From NCBI GenBank assembly GCA_950097015.1, contig CATNEN010000039.1:18841501-18905500 (forward strand): 64,000 nucleotides of DNA, read 5' to 3'. Numbering within the stretch: position 1 is the stretch's first letter; every line of letters starts with the position of its first letter. Made by a program: the position numbers and the translations under genes. This stretch comes from Macrostomum hystrix. Its lineage: Eukaryota > Platyhelminthes > Macrostomidae. This document shows, one piece after another, positions 55,201-61,303 of the stretch. The notes under the pieces are model-generated. The model made no database searches. It was not told where the DNA came from and saw only the letters and a program-made list of their open reading frames with translations.

Positions 55201-56912
55201 GAGTGGAGAGAGAGAATGAGACTGAGAGATGCAGGGAGTGGAGAGAAAGAGAGAGAGAATGAGACTGAGAGATGCAGGGAGTGGAGAGAGAATGAGACTG
55301 AGAGATGCAGGGAGTGGAGAGAGAGAGAATGAGACTGAGAGATGCAGGGAGTGGAGAGAGAGAATGAGACTGAGAGATGCAGGGAGTGGAGAGAAAGAGA
55401 GAGAGAATGAGACTGAGAGATGCAGGGAGTGGAGAGAGAATGAGACTGAGAGATGCAGGGAGTGGAGAGAGAGAGAATGAGACTGAGAGATGCAGGGAGT
55501 GGAGAGAGAGAATGAGACTGAGAGATGCAGGGAGTGGAGAGAAAGAGAGAGAGAATGAGACTGAGAGATGCAGGGAGTGGAGAGAGAGACAAAAGCAGAC
55601 ATATTTAGAGTAAGGTTTTAAATTTCTAATGCACTGCATATCATAGTTTGAATCCTGCACAAAATGACCCAAAACGGCATATTACGGCGCATCATACGAC
55701 AAGCGAAGTTAAACTATTTGCTATATGTTGCTACGCAGTGATTATAGATAACAGGCTCAGAAGTTGAACTGTAGGAATAAAGACTGATCAGATTGCATTT
55801 GCCAGACTGTACCCAGATAGAATTACTAGTGAATTCCAGTGGCAAAGAGCAGATTAATGGAACTCATTCTGCAGTTGAGTTCAGCTTGATCTGCCTAATG
55901 GTTTTATAGCTGACTGCAAAACCGGTCTCAGTCTGCTAAGTTTTAGCCCGAAATTTAATATCAAAATAAAATATAATCAAATCAGAAATCTCAGCGCCCA
56001 CCTGCGTCGGCTCCACCGGCATTTTCTGAGCAGTCTGAGTCTGAGTCTGAGCAGGGCTGGACTGAGACCACCTGTAATAATTGCAGAATTGGATTGTTGA
56101 GACATTCAAACCGTGCTCTGCGTGACATCAGTCCGATTAAGGCTCAGTCTCACCCCAATCCTAGCTCAGTCTCACCCCAATCCTAGCTCAGTCTCACCCC
56201 AATCCTAGCTCAGTCTCACCCCGATCCTAGCTCATTCTCACCCCAATCCTAGCTCAGTCTCACCCCAATCCTAGCTCAGTCTCACCCCAATCCTAGCTCA
56301 GTCTCACCCCAATCCTAGCTCAGTCTCACCCCAATCCTAGCTCAGTATCACCCCAATCCTAGCTCAGTCTCACCCCAATCCTAGCTCAGTCTCACCCCAA
56401 TCCTAGCTCAGTATCACCCCAATCTCATTCTCACCCCAATCCTAGCTCAGTCTCACCCCAATCCTAGCTCAGTCTCACCCCAATCCTAGCTCAGTCTCAC
56501 CCCAATCCTAGCTCAGTATCACCCCAATCCTAGCTCAGTCTCAACCCAATCCTAGCTCAGTCTCACCCCAATCCTAGCTCAGTCTCACCCCAATCCTAGC
56601 TCAGTATCACCCCAATCCTAGCTCAGTCTCAACCCAATCCTAGCTCAGTCTCACCCCAATCCTAGCTCAGTCTCACCCCAATCCTAGCTCAGTCTCACCC
56701 CAATCCTAGCTCAGTCTCACCCCAATCCTAGCTCAGTCTCACCCTTTTTTAAACTCAATCTCACCCTTTTTTAAGCTCAATCTCACCCTTATCTGGGCTC
56801 AATCTCACTCTTATCTAAGCTCAATCTCACCCCAACCCATTTAGCACAGGTTTTGTCTCACCGCGCCGTGCAGGCACGCCAGTATGACTGCCAACTCGCA
56901 GACGCGTTTCAT
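29536..56912 (-). CDS. ROS1/Sevenless-like receptor tyrosine kinase, ~30 exons
   Basis: Exons, 5' to 3': 56912-56862, 56071-56002, 53391-53317 (tentative), one unresolved, 50842-50749, 49480-49233, one unresolved (perhaps 49141-49084), 48489-48411, 48097-48013, 47604-47497, 47096-46743, 46110-45908, 44826-44693, 44602-44502, 44393-44160 (donor uncertain), 43795-43628, 43264-42869, 42403-42168, 41570-40979, 40762-40445, 39341-38749, 38548-38355, 37779-37508, 37397-36994, 34084-34018, 33942-33820, 33193-32891, 32790-32698, 32622-31776, 31588-31454, 30759-30587, 30152-29536. Phases agree from 48489 onward. The product is about 2,450 aa or more (human ROS1: 2,347). Alternating FN3 domains and YWTD propellers, one helix and a Sevenless-type kinase identify it. 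It is a surface receptor that phosphorylates itself and adaptors on tyrosine. Introns are loaded with minisatellites and SINEs. Confidence 0.9.
30210..30560 (+). repeat. tRNA-derived SINE, copy 3 (+), full length
   Basis: Head GTGGCAGAGCGGTCTAACGC and GAGTTCGATTCC (A and B boxes of a Leu/Ser-type tRNA), body with the CACGATGAGAAAGTCAGGGC block, and a 3' end GCAGCCCTCCTGCAATTATT followed by an ATT-rich tail. It is in the last intron of the ROS1-like gene. Confidence 0.88.
30587..32622 (-). CDS. ROS1-like part 4: tyrosine kinase domain
   Basis: The kinase spans exons 32622-31776, 31588-31454 and 30759-30587. Visible motifs: glycine loop GSGAFGQVFEG, AVKMVKK lysine, LELMEGGDLLGFLRR hinge, catalytic loop HRDIAARN, DFGLARDVY, activation loop YRSEYYKK, PVRWMSPEAL, SDVW/AFGVLCWE split across the exon border, and CWKNDPSHRPSF. 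All residues needed for activity are present. The MEGGDLL hinge and paired activation-loop tyrosines are typical of ROS1, Sevenless and the insulin-receptor/ALK group. A SINE lies in each of the two introns flanking exon 30759-30587 (30880-31285 and 30205-30560). Confidence 0.93.
30880..31285 (-). repeat. tRNA-derived SINE, copy 4 (-), with 5' extension
   Basis: Almost identical to the copy at 27540-27930, including the extra ~70 bp beyond the tRNA head. In a ROS1-like kinase intron. An ATAATAATAAT tail precedes it on the plus strand at 30870. Confidence 0.88.
32698..37779 (-). CDS. ROS1-like part 3: membrane-proximal FN3 domains and transmembrane helix
   Basis: Exons 37779-37508, 37397-36994, 34084-34018, 33942-33820 and 33193-32891 encode the last FN3 domains (for example PPDPPSKIRFDEKMGLYWE). 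Exon 37397-36994 includes an eleven-glutamine run encoded by a CAG tract near 37226-37263. Exon 32790-32698 encodes the membrane helix, LVTLMLLGALVILLLGSLPL, ending in LC before a basic KRSPKP juxtamembrane start in the next exon. Two introns are filled by arrays at 33.3 and 34.2-36.9 kb. Confidence 0.88.
33300..33775. repeat. 47-bp minisatellite, ROS1-like intron
   Basis: A two-part 47-bp unit (GTGACATTCTGAAGTCCCTA and GGGAGTGACATTATGAAGAC) in about ten copies, with divergent copies at both ends. It lies between exons 33942-33820 and 33193-32891. Confidence 0.92.
34195..36930. repeat. 23-bp minisatellite, ~118 copies, ROS1-like intron
   Basis: The unit is ATTCTCATCATTCCACTGGC plus CTG. Variants at one position read GGCCTG, GACCTG or CACCTG, and these form higher-order blocks, for example a run of CACCTG units at 36000-36500 with an internal duplication. 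On the transcribed strand the CACCTG variant gives CAGGTGAGTGG. It fills the intron between 36994 and 34084. Confidence 0.95.
38195..38305 (+). repeat. tRNA-like SINE relic
   Basis: GTGGCTTGTAGCCCTGAGGT followed 50 bp later by AGAGTTCGACTCTC resembles A and B boxes of a tRNA-derived head. No recognisable body of the main SINE family follows, so it may be a different family. Confidence 0.4.
38355..49480 (-). CDS. ROS1-like part 2: FN3 and YWTD-propeller ectodomain
   Basis: FN3 modules appear in 49480-49233 (PQPPCELLVQT), 48489-47497 (FKATWTETARIL), 47096-46743 (YTLQLQQW), 43795-42869, 40762-40445 and 39341-38749 (PPVSLSVYRHPK). Low-density-lipoprotein-receptor-type propeller blades appear in 46110-44160 (LKLAVDWVARHVYILTK, QWQVDPLNGYLFILVEGG), 42403-40979 (YEWLSGSLFWIG) and 38548-38355 (ILIYWMGFDWLRDNLLWLE). 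Modules mostly begin and end in phase 1. This is the FN3/propeller alternation of ROS1 and Sevenless, which in the fly binds Boss. Confidence 0.85.
39780..40140 (-). repeat. tRNA-derived SINE, copy 5 (-), full length
   Basis: In reverse complement: GGTGGCAGAGCGGTTAACGC, AAGTTCGATTCCACG, the shared body and a GCAGGAGGGC 3' end followed by an AT tail. In the ROS1-like intron between 40445 and 39341. Confidence 0.88.
41628..41990 (+). repeat. tRNA-derived SINE, copy 6 (+), full length
   Basis: Head GTGGCAGACTGGTCTAACGC and GAGTTCGATTCC, full body, 3' end CCCACAGCCCTCCTG. It ends 58 bp from the acceptor of exon 41570-40979 on the other strand. Confidence 0.88.
43375..43565 (-). repeat. tRNA-derived SINE, copy 7 (-), internally deleted
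   Basis: The 3' end (GCAGGAGGCTGCGGGC) is joined to the body near GGTTGGCCCTCAAGGGCG, with the CTGACGATGAG block missing. The head (CGGAATCGAGCTCAGGGACC) is partly preserved. Between exons 43795-43628 and 43264-42869. Confidence 0.75.
43885..44125 (+). repeat. tRNA-derived SINE, copy 8 (+), diverged
   Basis: GAGCTCGAATCTGCG, GGGGCAGTTAACGCCTATGA and AACATGAGAAAGTCAGGGC follow the family order but with many substitutions. It abuts the uncertain end of exon 44393-44160. Confidence 0.65.
44875..45800 (+). mobile_element. Degenerate Gypsy/Ty3 pol relic in ROS1-like intron
   Basis: Plus-strand pieces of RNase H (WELLALVWSL; then LLYRPAGRENVVPDAQGR in another frame, about 45260-45345) are followed by part of an integrase core (LRSDQGQQFESEVFTWL, stop, LGIEKTRTSPFHPSGN at about 45480-45590). 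The region between RNase H and the integrase core is deleted, and several frameshifts and stops are present. A repeat-B-like segment lies at its left edge (44880-44935). It lies antisense in the intron between exons 46110-45908 and 44826-44693. Confidence 0.8.
46485..46672. promoter_or_regulatory. CCAAT-box cluster in ROS1-like intron
   Basis: CCAAT occurs at 46493, 46552, 46600, 46616 and 46657, four times as CCAATC and three times as CCAATCAGCG, the NF-Y-type context. The copies sit in a GC-rich, loosely repeated ~50-bp unit with GGGTGGGTGATGGGCGGG between them. It could be an internal promoter or enhancer, or simply a short degenerate minisatellite. Confidence 0.4.
47262..47425 (+). repeat. 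tRNA-derived SINE, copy 9 (+), 5'-truncated
   Basis: Starts within the body at GGAGAAGGCTTGGGGGCTTG and runs to the TACAGTATCTGTGTG segment. Both the head and the 3' end are missing. Between exons 47604-47497 and 47096-46743. Confidence 0.8.
47630..47925 (+). repeat. Dispersed repeat family B, copy in ROS1-like intron
   Basis: Shares AGCTATTGCGCGGGGGCATT-like and CTGTTCAGTCCATGGACTGG blocks in order with 17780-18065. Between exons 48097-48013 and 47604-47497. Confidence 0.55.
48115..48392 (+). repeat. tRNA-derived SINE, copy 10 (+), 3'-truncated
   Basis: B-box region GAGCTCGATTCCGCGCGG, body and CAGGAGTCAGCGAACTGGGC, stopping at GCCTCCTAG, 19 bp from the ROS1-like exon end at 48411. It almost fills the intron between 48411 and 48097. 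Confidence 0.8.
48496..49082 (+). repeat. Second tRNA-derived SINE head and GC-rich insertion
   Basis: GAGTGGGTCAACGGCTAGCG and CGCTAGTTCGATTCTCCC form an A-box/B-box pair unlike the main family. A G10 run (48603-48612) and a very GC-rich stretch to 49082 follow, with a likely G-quadruplex at 48750-48770. It sits in the ROS1-like gene, between exon 48489-48411 and the exon end near 49084-49233. Whether the head and the GC-rich part are one element is uncertain. Confidence 0.5.
49530..50625. repeat. 33-bp minisatellite, ROS1-like intron
   Basis: The unit is TCAGTGTCTATGGGTGCTTG plus GTCACTCTCTCCT, about 33 copies with a TCTATGG/TCCATGG/TCTACGG variant. A ~330-bp block is duplicated (compare 49890-50190 with 50220-50530). 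Open frames through it on both strands are artefacts of the 33-bp period. Confidence 0.95.
50749..56912 (-). CDS. ROS1-like part 1: signal peptide and Cys-rich N terminus
   Basis: Exon 1 (56912-56862) encodes MKRVCELAVILACLHGA, a compact signal peptide ending at GCG/GTGAGA, phase 0. Exon 2 (56071-56002) continues VVSVQPCSDSDSDCSENA. A tentative exon at 53391-53317 adds a Cys-Cys segment (GGKCCGG), phase 1-1. Exon 50842-50749 reads SEKCERGFSCPN and ends ...VRCC, phase 0-1. Vertebrate ROS1 also has a cysteine-rich stretch before its first FN3 domain. One exon between 53.3 and 50.8 kb is not resolved. The introns hold arrays at 56.1, 53.4 and 50.9 kb. Confidence 0.7.
50940..53110. repeat. 20-bp minisatellite, ~108 copies, ROS1-like intron
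   Basis: GTAGATTGGTAGAGTAGGAC with mainly C/T alternation at the ACG/ATG position and an AATATA variant that recurs at intervals, revealing segmental duplications. On the transcribed strand it is pyrimidine-rich without an AG acceptor. The 606-codon open frame on the minus strand is a repeat artefact. Confidence 0.95.
53432..55600. repeat. Variable 30-50 bp minisatellite, ROS1-like intron
   Basis: Unit core GAGACTGAGAGATGCAGGGA plus a variable GAGAGAAAGAGAGAGAAT spacer. Larger duplicated blocks are evident (53900-54100, 54110-54310 and 54618-54818 are near-copies). On the minus strand every unit reads CTCCCTGCATCTCTCAG, a pyrimidine tract with CAG. Very long minus-strand open frames here (730 codons) are artefacts. 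Confidence 0.95.
56140..56845. repeat. 22-bp minisatellite, ROS1-like intron 1
   Basis: CTCAGTCTCACCCCAATCCT plus AG, about 27 copies, followed toward exon 1 by five looser units (CTCAATCTCACCCTTTTTTA). On the transcribed strand each unit contains GGGTGAGA, matching the authentic exon 1 donor GCG/GTGAGA about 20 bp away. Confidence 0.95.
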
Positions 56913-57940
56913 TCTGCAGTGGCCGTAGAAAAGCAAAATAAATAGGTTAAAACCATAGATCTTATTATGGTGTACAACATCTGTGGTTAAAACATGGAAT
57001 ACTTTTGTGTTTCAGCAAACGGCTGTGTGCAGCTTTGCCAAATGTCTACTGTTAAAAGAAGATACTGCTATTTTTAAACACACCAATCGTTAATTTATGA
57101 TCGTCTGCATTTTCAGCATTATCAGTTTTGACAATTGTTGCAAGTCTGAAAGTTTTTAAAAAGTCCAATTCTAAAAAAATAATGCTTAGCCAGAAAAGTT
57201 ACCTTTCAGGGCTGGGGAATGCCCCGCAGACCATGCCGTGTGAGCCGGTTTTTCAAAGCAATTAAGAACTGACTGAACAGATAGCTAGGAAAACAGCAAT
57301 TCTCGACCTATTTTAGTTTGAATAATAAAGAAAAAACACAAACAGACAACTGGAAGTGTCCGCTGCGGGGGGAATTTTATCCCTCCTGCACAAGTTAGTT
57401 AAATGGGGGGAGGAGAACAGGGTACCAATGGGATCTGTGAAGAGCTGTGCAACGAATCGCCCCCGTTGGGATGTCGGCCAACATTCGTAGACCCATTGGA
57501 CCTCGCCCTATAAGCCTCAGCGCCCTCTCAGCTCTGAAATTTTTTTTCATCGAATCGTTAAAATCAAGCTTTCTAAGCTTTCAGTTTTAATTGTAGTTGC
57601 AGTTAATTGAAGTTTTCCGGCTAAAAGTTTTGCGATGACAAAAATTAAACTAGGATCACATTCTATTTGAACAGAAAATAGTTGGCCTCACATTTAACTG
57701 CAGCCCCAACTGTTGAAGCTGATTGTAGTTTAGTTAAGTGTAAAATGTAGTTCCAAATTCTGTTTTCCGCCAATCGGAGAATGATTTTTATAACCACAGT
57801 TAGAATCCCATGTTTTATGCCGAACGGCTTCTTGATTTCACAACAGGCCATGTTTCATTGTCGAGCTCCACTTCTGTTTGATTAATGTCGAAAGTGTTTT
57901 TGATTTAGCAAAATATAATTTAGAAACTTTAGCTTATATC
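56913..57940. other. 5' region of the ROS1-like gene
   Basis: Upstream of the minus-strand start codon. It should contain the promoter, but no clear TATA box is seen; a CCAATGGGAT string lies near 57426. G-runs occur at 57366-57412. No gene is recognised. Confidence 0.4.
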
Positions 57941-57944
57941 TTAG

Positions 57945-58525
57945 CTAGAACAGCAGCTAGAACCGCAGCTAGAACCGCAGCAGCAATCGAATCTAGAACC
58001 GTAGCTAAAAGCGCTGCAGAAGCCGTTTTGCTGCAGGAACCGTAGCTAGAATCGCAGCAGGAATCGAAGCTAGAACCGTAGAAGGAATCGTAGCTAGATG
58101 CGCTACAGAAACCGTTGCTAGAATCGCAGCAGGAATCGCAGCTGGAATCGCTGCAAGAGCTATAGCTAGAAACGCTGCAGGAACCATAGCTAGAATCGCA
58201 GCAGGAACCGTAGCTAGAATCGTATCAGGAACCGTAGCTAGAATCGTAGCAGGAACCGTAGCTAGAATCGTAGCAGGAACCGTAGCTAGAATCGCAGCAG
58301 GAATCGAAGCTAGAACCGTAGAAGGAATCGTAGCTAGATGCGCTGCAGAAACCGTTGCTAGAATCGCAGCAGGAATCGCAGCTGGAATCGCTGCAAGAGC
58401 TATAGCTGGAATCGCTGCAGGAACCGTAGCTAGAGTCGCAGCAGAAACCATAGCTAGAATCGACGGAGGAATCGTAGCTAGAAACACTGCAGACAGTGTA
58501 GCTAGAATCGCAGCAGGAAAATAGC
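57945..58525. repeat. 24-bp minisatellite with block duplication
   Basis: The unit is GGAACCGTAGCTAGAATCGC plus AGCA, about 24 copies with many single-base variants. A ~240-bp block at about 58060-58180 recurs at 58300-58420. The alanine/isoleucine-rich minus-strand open frame is a repeat artefact. It is intergenic. Confidence 0.92.
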
Positions 58526-59137
58526 TATATAGTTGCAACAGATATAGTAAAATCACTGCAGGAATCGATGTTTTATCGGTTGTTTTGTAAAAGCTAGATT
58601 GCATTATAAAATTGACGGGCGTACGTCACCTTTTTATCGCGTCAAGTCATTCACAGAGTGCCTTGAAAATAATTCGGTTCTCGAAGAAAATGACATTCTA
58701 AGAAACGTTTAGCAATGATCTTTCTAGACAGCTGCATCTGGGCAGACCGATGATGAGACAATTGGTCCCAGCCTTGGTTACGGAAAAGTTACTGCAGAAG
58801 ACGGAGTGAGAGACACCTCTGGTTAGCCTCCCCTCCAACTTCGCACAAATAACAATGTCAGTCAAGCAAAAAGTTACCCAACCAGCTGCGGCGACATGCA
58901 TTGCTGTGGCAAAACATGCCGAAACACAAATATTCTGGCATGGCACACTCCCCAGACTTAAGGCCAACCAAATATGACCAAAAAGTTCGCGCTTTTAGCA
59001 GGGCGTGAGTCATCGTCGCACCTCTTGGGGAAGGGGGAACGGCGACAGTAATTCGCCCGTAGCTGACCTGAAAGCTAAGATCTGTAAGATCTGTGTCTTA
59101 TGGAAGGGTCATTTCAGTATTTTTAGCAATACAAACA
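58526..59137. other. Intergenic, no feature recognised
   Basis: A 89-codon minus-strand open frame at 58967-58698 has no family resemblance that I can name. No repeats are seen. Confidence 0.4.
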
Positions 59138-59290
59138 GAATGGAATAGAATAGAATAGAACAGAATAGAATATAAAATAAAAGAATAGAATAGAATAGAA
59201 TGGAATAGAATGTAATGTAATATAATAGGCTAGAATAGAATAGAAGAGAAATAGAATAGACTCGAATGGAATGGAATAGAATATAATGAT
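59138..59290. repeat. Pentanucleotide GAATA-type microsatellite
   Basis: An imperfect run of AGAAT/GGAAT pentamers with interspersed TATAA and GTAAT variants. Confidence 0.9.
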
Positions 59291-59564
59291 GTGCTGTAGA
59301 CTGCTGAGCAGCCTCCAGGCAATCTGTGAGTCAGGCTGTTCTAGGTCTGTGGGAGGGCTAGGGTTGGTAGTTAGTGTTTCCCGTGCACTGTCACTTCCGC
59401 TCGCCACCCCCCTCCTCTCGCGTTCTCTCGTTCCAGCTCTGTCTGCGCACTGAGTCACATTGCACACCATGGTGCAATCGCTTAAGTTCGGAAGAAGACT
59501 GGCATAACAACGCTCAAATGCTCCTACTATAAGTAGAGCACAGTCCGACGAATCCTTGAGATGG
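59291..59564. other. Flank of LTR retrotransposon
   Basis: No gene. A TATAAGTAGAGC string at 59528-59539 lies just outside the proposed LTR. If the LTR starts further upstream than proposed, this could be its promoter. Confidence 0.4.
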
Positions 59565-59951
59565 TGTTGTTATCATGGTAGCACGACTTCTGTACGAATA
59601 TGCACGTTTCTTGTCTCCAGTCTTCATGCCGCTCGGAACAGTTTGTGATTACTTTCTGTGTCCATTCTTTTGGCTCTCTAAAGATCTTAGACGATTCTTG
59701 TTGGTCTAGGTCACACACTGCATTTAGAAGCTTGGTGTGTCACCCGATCTAGCATAAGATCTGTGAGTTTAGCTAGAACGTGGACTAGGTAGAAGAAGTC
59801 CCGAGAGAACTTAGCTGTCTAAGCCTGACTACCGGATTGTTCCTCTGCTAGGAAGCATCTGAGTGTGAGGCCGGATACTCTCTCTCTCGGAATCTAGTTC
59901 CTGTCTTGGTTATTTGCCAATTGTGTGTGCCACGCTACCACAGGTACAACA
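59565..59951 (+). mobile_element. Probable 5' LTR of Gypsy/Ty3-type retrotransposon
   Basis: A 387-bp interval with perfect 6-bp inverted ends, TGTTGT at 59565-59570 and ACAACA at 59946-59951. It is followed after one base by TGG, the start of a primer-binding site (TGGTGGCAAAGCGG, 59953-59966), and 62 bp before gag. The 3' LTR is outside the window, so the left edge is inferred from the inverted ends only. Confidence 0.6.
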
Positions 59952-60013
59952 TTGGTGGCAAAGCGGTGTGATTCGAGTTAGCCTTTTACTCATTCACTGC
60001 GGAAACAGACGCC

Positions 60014-61303
60014 ATGTCCCAAGAGGAATTAGATTCAGAGAGGGAGGAGAGGCAGCAGGTAGCCCGGAGCAAGGAGTCTCGCGGTGGCTGTGCGCTGCAG
60101 GAAGCTGCGGGCAGGAGTCGGTGGAACGGCCGCGGCAACGGCTGTGTCGGCGACGGCGAGGACGGCGAGAGCGACTTCGGCGACGACGACCAGTCTGGCG
60201 GCGAGGACGACGACCGGGGCGCAGCGGCAGCGGCAGCAAGGCGACGACGACCGAGGCTGGACGACAGGGCGACGGCTGACCTGGTGTACCGGATGCTCAA
60301 CCTGATGGAGAAGCAGGTGGAACAACAACAAGGTAGGACGGCGAAGATTGCCAAGTTTTCTCGGGGTCAGGACGTGCATCTGTGGGTGGACGCGTTTGAA
60401 GCGTATTGCGCCCGGGCTGCGATTCGCAGTTCGGAGACACGCAAGGCCCTTCTACTCGACCACCTCGATGTACAGTGCCTGAATGCCGTCCTCAGGATGA
60501 AGCTGCCTGAAGAGCTCACGTATGCCCAGTTCAAGGAGCGTATTGTGGAGCGATTCGCGCCGCTGAGTAGCCCTGAGGAGTACCGAGACGAGTTCCGCAA
60601 TCGCTATCAGAAGAAAGCGGAAACGCTTGATGATTATGCTGATGCGTTGCAGGGACTCGGCGAGCAGGCCTATACCAACCTTCGCCAAAGAGATTTGGAC
60701 TATGAGTTGGTCGACCAGTTTATTAAGGGAGTTCGGACTTCGGTTGAGAACCGCAAGCACCTGCTGCGGACTCGCCCTAGGACACTCCTGGAAGCTAGGC
60801 GAGAGTTAAAGCGCCTAGAGGTGGTCGACGAGGCAGTCCAGAGAGCGAAGGATGGGCCGGCTCGGATGGTGCACGGCGAGGATGAGGAACTGAATGCGCG
60901 GCCGCCACCGCAAGGTGTTACCGCTGCGCTGAAGGGACTCGAATCGCTGATGACCAAGATGGTCGAGGTCCAGGGTCAGCAGCTGCAGCATCAGCAGAAG
61001 ATGCAGGAGATGCTGGTCCAGGCGCTCAGCCGACCACAAGGAGCCGTGCAGCAGGAAGGACCGGCGCCGCCAAGAGGGGCATGCTTTGGTTGCGGGAAGT
61101 TCGGACACCTGAGGCGTGATTGCCCGACGAGGCCACCCAAGCCGCGTTACGAGCACCACACTCGGGGGTACCCGAGAGAGCAACGGCAAGAGCCCAGGCA
61201 GCAGTCCGAGCTGCAGGCCCAAGGCACTCAGACGTCGGGAAACGGGACGGCGAGGAGCACGGACGGCAGTGCCCCTCGCAGTCCAGTTCCTGGACGGGCC
61301 TGA
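60014..61303 (+). CDS. gag: Gag of Gypsy/Ty3-type LTR retrotransposon
   Basis: 429 codons, intact. Gag forms the virus-like particle in which the element's RNA is reverse transcribed. The N-terminal 80 residues are charged and low-complexity. Residues about 115-290 form a retrotransposon Gag capsid-like domain (VHLWVDAFEAYCARAA, KERIVERFAPLSSPEEY, LDDYADALQGLGEQAY). A coiled, glutamine-rich part follows, then one CCHC zinc knuckle, CFGCGKFGHLRRDC, at about 358-371, and an arginine/glycine/serine tail. The start ATG is the first in frame after the primer-binding site. The last 184 nt overlap the pol frame. This is a genomic retroelement copy, described here as found. Confidence 0.92.
   Translation: MSQEELDSEREERQQVARSKESRGGCALQEAAGRSRWNGRGNGCVGDGEDGESDFGDDDQSGGEDDDRGAAAAAARRRRPRLDDRATADLVYRMLNLMEKQVEQQQGRTAKIAKFSRGQDVHLWVDAFEAYCARAAIRSSETRKALLLDHLDVQCLNAVLRMKLPEELTYAQFKERIVERFAPLSSPEEYRDEFRNRYQKKAETLDDYADALQGLGEQAYTNLRQRDLDYELVDQFIKGVRTSVENRKHLLRTRPRTLLEARRELKRLEVVDEAVQRAKDGPARMVHGEDEELNARPPPQGVTAALKGLESLMTKMVEVQGQQLQHQQKMQEMLVQALSRPQGAVQQEGPAPPRGACFGCGKFGHLRRDCPTRPPKPRYEHHTRGYPREQRQEPRQQSELQAQGTQTSGNGTARSTDGSAPRSPVPGRA

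Noticed and set aside
53410-55602. 730-codon and overlapping minus-strand open frames rich in Ser, Leu and His
   Set aside because: Pure translation of the GAGACTGAGAGATGCAGGGA array in several frames at once.
58005-58604. 199-residue Ala/Ile/Pro-rich minus-strand protein
   Set aside because: 24-bp minisatellite; composition follows the repeat unit only.
58698-58967. 89-residue minus-strand open frame
   Set aside because: Cys-rich but unlike any family I recognise, with no start context or splice signals; treated as chance.
59953-59990. Primer-binding region that also resembles tRNA A and B boxes (TGGTGGCAAAGCGG, GATTCGAGTT)
   Set aside because: Probably coincidence; a primer-binding site should be complementary to a tRNA 3' end, and its position right after the LTR explains the first part.
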